A DNA stretch of 8,499 nt from Acidaminococcus fermentans (GTDB taxonomy: Bacteria; Bacillota_C; Negativicutes; Acidaminococcales; Acidaminococcaceae): NCBI GenBank assembly GCA_004555735.1, contig SFHH01000088.1:1-8499 (forward strand), given 5' to 3'. The notes below the pieces were generated by a model. The model made no database searches. It was not told where the DNA came from and saw only the letters and a list, made by a program, of their open reading frames with translations. Shown one piece after another: positions 6,218 to 8,499 of this stretch. The translations under genes were made by a program, and so were the position numbers. Positions within the stretch are counted from its first letter, which is position 1, and every line of letters starts with the position of its first letter.

Positions 6218-7402
6218 TCAGGCTTTCGCCAGATAATCCCGGGTGAACTGGGTCAGGACCTTTACCCCGGTGGGCAGGGCTTTTTCATCGAAGATATTCT
6301 TAGGATTGTGGAGTCCCAGACGGCTGTTGGGTTCTTCCGGGTTTCCGGTCCCCAAACGGAACTGGCAGCCAGGGCACAGTTTCGGGAACATCCAAGAAAA
6401 ATCGTCGGATCCAGTAGAAGGATAGGGAATCTGGCGGATGTTCTCTTCTCCAATAGTCTCCGCTGCTGCCCGGGCAATCCCGTCGATCACCGCAGGATCG
6501 TTGACGAGGGGAGGCATCCCATCTGCCCATTTCACTTCTCCCTTGCCCCGGAAGGCCGCAGCACCGTGTTCCACGATCCGGTTGATTTCTTCATGCATCA
6601 GTTTCCGGCTGCCTGGTTCCAGGCTGCGCAGGGTCCCGACGATTTCCACCTTTTCCGGGACCACATTCCCGGCTTTGCCCCCATGGATGGAGCCAAAAGT
6701 CAGCACCGCCGGATAGACCGGACGGTTCACCCGGGAAACCACTGTCTGGAGTTCTGCCAGGAGATAGCCGGAAATCATGATGGGATCCACGAAGTTTTCT
6801 GGATGGGCGCCATGGCCGGCTTTCCCATGGACGGTGATATACAGGAAATCAGAGGACGCATTGGCCGGACCTTTGATGAGTCCGATGGTCCCGGCATCCC
6901 ATTCCGGAGAACAGTGGAGACCGGTAAGGACATCCGGCGGATACTTTTCATAGAATTTCGTGGCTAGGGTGTCTAACGCCCCGTACAGAGCTTCTTCAGC
7001 AGGCTGGAATATGAACAGCACATTGCCGTGGAGCTCTTCCCTGACCTCCGAAAGGCATTTGGCGGTGTACAGCAAAACAGTCTGATGGATATCATGGCCG
7101 CAGGCATGCATCACCCCGTCGCACTGGGACGCAAAAGGCAACCCCGTCTGCTCCACAATGGGAAGGGCATCGATGTCTTCCCGCAGACCAACGGTCTTGC
7201 CGGGTTTCCCGCCCCGCAATAAAGCGATACAGCCCGTCTTCATTCCCACATCCAAGATTTCGATGCCACAGTCCTTCAAAAAGGCCTCGATCCGTTTCGT
7301 CGTCTCGAATTCCTGATTGCTCAGTTCCGGATGGGCATGGATTTCCCGCCGCAGGGCGACCATATCCCCTACATACTTTTCTACCAATGAATTTGTGTCC
7401 AT
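6218..7402 (-). CDS. M20D-family amidohydrolase (N-acyl-amino-acid / hippurate hydrolase-like)
   Basis: This is a cytoplasmic two-metal amidohydrolase of the M20D/IAA-amino-acid hydrolase type, which cleaves N-acyl amino acids or related amides to a free amino acid and an acid. The 394 residues are the usual length. All metal-binding positions expected for the subfamily are visible: MHACGHD (Cys101, His103), QPAEE (Glu136/Glu137), GLHCSPEW (His163) and LGLHNPKN (His365). The conserved LREDIDALPI (73-82) and GSDDFS (331-336) are also present. The lid domain lies at about 180-295 (KAGHGAHPENFVDPI). There is no signal peptide. The ATG at 7402 is chosen: it is 8 nt after a GGAGG site, whereas the upstream in-frame TTG at 7417 would lie inside that site. 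It is first in a two-gene operon with a YfcC-family permease, a pairing that suggests import and hydrolysis of the same substrate class. The exact substrate is open; hippurate or N-acetylated amino acids are examples. Confidence 0.94.
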   Translation of the reverse strand: MDTNSLVEKYVGDMVALRREIHAHPELSNQEFETTKRIEAFLKDCGIEILDVGMKTGCIALLRGGKPGKTVGLREDIDALPIVEQTGLPFASQCDGVMHACGHDIHQTVLLYTAKCLSEVREELHGNVLFIFQPAEEALYGALDTLATKFYEKYPPDVLTGLHCSPEWDAGTIGLIKGPANASSDFLYITVHGKAGHGAHPENFVDPIMISGYLLAELQTVVSRVNRPVYPAVLTFGSIHGGKAGNVVPEKVEIVGTLRSLEPGSRKLMHEEINRIVEHGAAAFRGKGEVKWADGMPPLVNDPAVIDGIARAAAETIGEENIRQIPYPSTGSDDFSWMFPKLCPGCQFRLGTGNPEEPNSRLGLHNPKNIFDEKALPTGVKVLTQFTRDYLAKA

Positions 7403-7464
7403 CTGCTCCCCCTCCAAGTATCATTTTTTGATTATATATTACAAATAAATCCATTATGTTTAAA

Positions 7465-7493
7465 AGTATAGTGATTTCTGATAAACCTGTCAA
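7465..7493 (-). promoter_or_regulatory. Strong promoter of the M20 amidohydrolase-YfcC permease operon
   Basis: On the minus strand a perfect -35 box TTGACA (7488-7493) and a TATACT -10 box (7465-7470) are separated by exactly 17 bp. Transcription should start near 7458, leaving a leader of about 55 nt before the ATG at 7402. The leader is AT-rich, with no clear hairpin before the ribosome binding site. No obvious operator palindrome overlaps it, which suggests substantial basal expression. Confidence 0.85.
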
Positions 7494-7586
7494 TGGAATA
7501 TCCTGATTCCAGCGATTATTTTGCTCCCACTTCAGACTCTGTCCTTTCTTAAAGGATTTCAGTACGCAAAGAAATCGTCATAACAC

Positions 7587-7614
7587 AAAAAAACACACTG
7601 TTTCCACAGTGTGT
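7587..7614 (-). terminator. Terminator of the tRNA-Leu operon
   Basis: Read on the minus strand, ACACACTGT (7606-7614) and ACAGTGTGT (7593-7601) form a 9-bp stem with a GGAA tetraloop, followed directly by a run of seven T (7587-7593). It begins 12 nt after the CCA end of the last tRNA. The region 7494-7586 between it and the next promoter holds nothing else I can recognise. Confidence 0.92.
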
Positions 7615-7626
7615 CCTTCTTTTGAA

Positions 7627-7713
7627 TGGTGCGGGCAAGAGGAATTGAACCTCCACGGGGTTGCCCCCACTAGCTCCTGAAGCTAGCGCGTCTGCCAGTT
7701 CCGCCATGCCCGC
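7627..7713 (-). tRNA. tRNA-Leu (anticodon CAG), third gene of the array
   Basis: A class II tRNA of 87 nt with a 7-bp acceptor stem GCGGGCA/TGCCCGC, discriminator A and an encoded CCA. The anticodon stem CTAGC/GCTAG closes the loop TTCAGGA, giving anticodon CAG, which reads the leucine codon CUG. A long variable arm (GGGG-CAA-CCCC) is typical of leucine tRNAs, and the T-loop is TTCAATT. It is identical in sequence to the copy at 7888-7974. Confidence 0.97.
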
Positions 7714-7769
7714 ATATGGAATTTGTCTGCCGAAGGCCTCCGCCCTTTTCGCCCCGCCTGCCATAGAGT

Positions 7770-7855
7770 TGGTGCGGTTGGCGGGACTTGAACCCGCATG
7801 AGGTTACCCTCACCAGCCCCTCAAGCTGACGCGTCTGCCTTTCCGCCACAACCGC
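7770..7855 (-). tRNA. tRNA-Leu (anticodon GAG), second gene of the array
   Basis: A class II tRNA of 86 nt with acceptor stem GCGGTTG/CAACCGC, discriminator A and an encoded CCA. The anticodon arm TCAGC-TTGAGGG-GCTGG gives anticodon GAG, reading CUC and CUU. The variable arm GAGGGTAACCTC is long, as expected for leucine. It lies 32 bp after the first gene and 56 bp before the third, with no promoter or terminator visible in the gaps, so all three are probably cut from one precursor. Confidence 0.97.
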
Positions 7856-7887
7856 AGAGTTGTGTGTGATTGCTGAGGTGAAAAGTT

Positions 7888-7974
7888 TGGTGCGGGCAAG
7901 AGGAATTGAACCTCCACGGGGTTGCCCCCACTAGCTCCTGAAGCTAGCGCGTCTGCCAGTTCCGCCATGCCCGC
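7888..7974 (-). tRNA. tRNA-Leu (anticodon CAG), first gene of the array
   Basis: Same sequence as the gene at 7627-7713 over all 87 nt: acceptor stem GCGGGCA/TGCCCGC, anticodon loop TTCAGGA (anticodon CAG), long variable arm and encoded CCA. It is the first to be transcribed, about 20 nt after the predicted start. Two copies of the CAG isoacceptor fit frequent use of CTG leucine codons in the genes of this window. Confidence 0.97.
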
Positions 7975-8000
7975 TTGTTCCTTCAATCGGCAACAAAGAA

Positions 8001-8029
8001 ATAATATCACATTCAAGAAAACTCGTCAA
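8001..8029 (-). promoter_or_regulatory. Promoter of the tRNA-Leu operon
   Basis: On the minus strand, TTGACG (8024-8029) is followed after 17 bp by TATTAT (8001-8006), with a TG extended -10 element (TGATATTAT). Transcription should start near 7994, about 20 nt before the first tRNA. The -35 box contains the TGA stop codon of the lytic transglycosylase gene (8026-8028), so the promoter begins inside the end of that gene. Confidence 0.85.
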
Positions 8030-8499
8030 GGGTTTTTTAATGTTTTTTTGTATAAGGTCTGATAGTTGTTCCGGTCGTCCAACACCTTCTGGACATAGAT
8101 CCGGGTATCACTGAAGGGGATCTGGGAAATAGCATGGAAATCATAGTCCCAGCCGTTGTCCTTCATCCATTCCTTCACCGTGCCCCGTCCCGCATTGTAC
8201 GCCGCCAGCATCAGGACTTCATTGCCATGGAATTCATGTTCCAGCTCTGACAGGTACCAGCAGCCGAACTTGATATTCAGTTCCGGTTTCAGCAGCATAG
8301 AATCCCGGAAATTGGGGAAATCCGTACATTTGGCGATCCAGGCGCCAGTTTCCGGAGTGATCTGCATCAGCCCCAGGGCCCCTGCCTTGGATTTGGCCTC
8401 TGGTTTGAAGTTGCTTTCATTTTTAATCACTGCCACAGCCAGGAAAGGATCCACCCGGTACTGGGCGCTGTACAAATGGATTTCCCTGGCATAGGGCCA
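8026..8499 (-). CDS. Lytic transglycosylase, SLT-domain C-terminal part (N-terminus outside window)
   Basis: This is a peptidoglycan-cleaving enzyme of the soluble lytic transglycosylase (Slt/MltC-like) type, which cuts MurNAc-GlcNAc bonds to form 1,6-anhydro ends and acts outside the cytoplasmic membrane. The 157 residues visible are the catalytic domain, open to the right edge. Motifs in order: YAREIHLYSAQYRVDPFLAVAVIKN, then the catalytic Glu in NESNF (residue 28 of the fragment), SKAGALGLMQITPETG, LNIKFGCWYLSEL, MLAAYNAGRGTVKEWM and FSDTRIYVQKVL. These match the SLT fold from start to end. A TTG at 8475 is not a believable start, because matching family sequence (YAREIH) continues upstream of it. 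The signal peptide or membrane anchor and the true start must lie beyond 8499. The short tail KKTLKNP ends at a TGA inside the tRNA promoter. No terminator is visible directly after it, so its transcript may continue into the tRNA genes. Confidence 0.93.
   Translation of the reverse strand, partial: WPYAREIHLYSAQYRVDPFLAVAVIKNESNFKPEAKSKAGALGLMQITPETGAWIAKCTDFPNFRDSMLLKPELNIKFGCWYLSELEHEFHGNEVLMLAAYNAGRGTVKEWMKDNGWDYDFHAISQIPFSDTRIYVQKVLDDRNNYQTLYKKTLKNP

Noticed and set aside
5933..6967. Plus-strand open frame of 344 codons
   Set aside because: It is antisense to the end of the amidohydrolase gene and the start of the permease gene, crosses their junction, and has no domain signature.
7627..7974. 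tRNA genes as an integration site of a mobile element
   Set aside because: The tRNA genes are complete, no integrase gene is present, and no partial tRNA copy was seen in the window.
7549..8016. Two minus-strand frames encoding a shared AELADALASGASGGNP sequence
   Set aside because: This is the well-known false translation of tRNA-Leu genes; the shared peptide comes from the identical tRNA copies.

Overview
The window looks like ordinary chromosomal sequence from an anaerobic, moderately GC-rich Firmicute, most likely of the Negativicutes (Acidaminococcus-like). Supporting this are a sufC-sufB gene order, strong AGGAGG-type ribosome binding sites, tRNA genes with encoded CCA, AT-rich intergenic regions and anaerobe-style permeases (GntP and YfcC/DcuC families). 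The genus is an inference from gene content, not from a marker gene. Nearly all genes are on the minus strand; only the WYL regulator is on the plus strand.

Layout, left to right. (1) Positions 1-1894 hold the start of a suf Fe-S cluster assembly operon read leftwards: a consensus promoter, a leader of about 175 nt with a hairpin just before the ribosome binding site, sufC, then sufB, which runs off the left edge. (2) Positions 1961-2154 are a gene-free 3' region of the next gene. It contains a clear terminator hairpin and, beside it, a structured segment bounded by imperfect 24-25 bp inverted repeats. (3) Positions 2155-4741 hold a GntP-family permease and, divergently, a WYL-domain regulator. 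They share a 193-bp intergenic region with a good permease promoter and two operator-like palindromes. (4) Positions 4742-4781 form a strong bidirectional terminator. (5) Positions 4790-7493 are a two-gene operon, M20 amidohydrolase then YfcC-family permease, driven by a near-perfect sigma-70-type promoter. (6) Positions 7587-8029 carry three tRNA-Leu genes (CAG, GAG, CAG in transcription order) with their own promoter and terminator. (7) The right edge holds the catalytic C-terminal part of a lytic transglycosylase, whose stop codon lies inside the -35 box of the tRNA promoter.

How the genes work together: SufC and SufB belong to one Fe-S scaffold complex. The permease and M20 hydrolase probably import and hydrolyse (or hydrolyse and exchange) an N-acyl amino acid or small peptide. 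The WYL protein is the natural candidate to control the divergent GntP permease. I see no phage, IS element, CRISPR array, toxin-antitoxin or defence module, and no convincing undescribed system. The least explained sequence is the structured inverted-repeat segment at 1994-2141.
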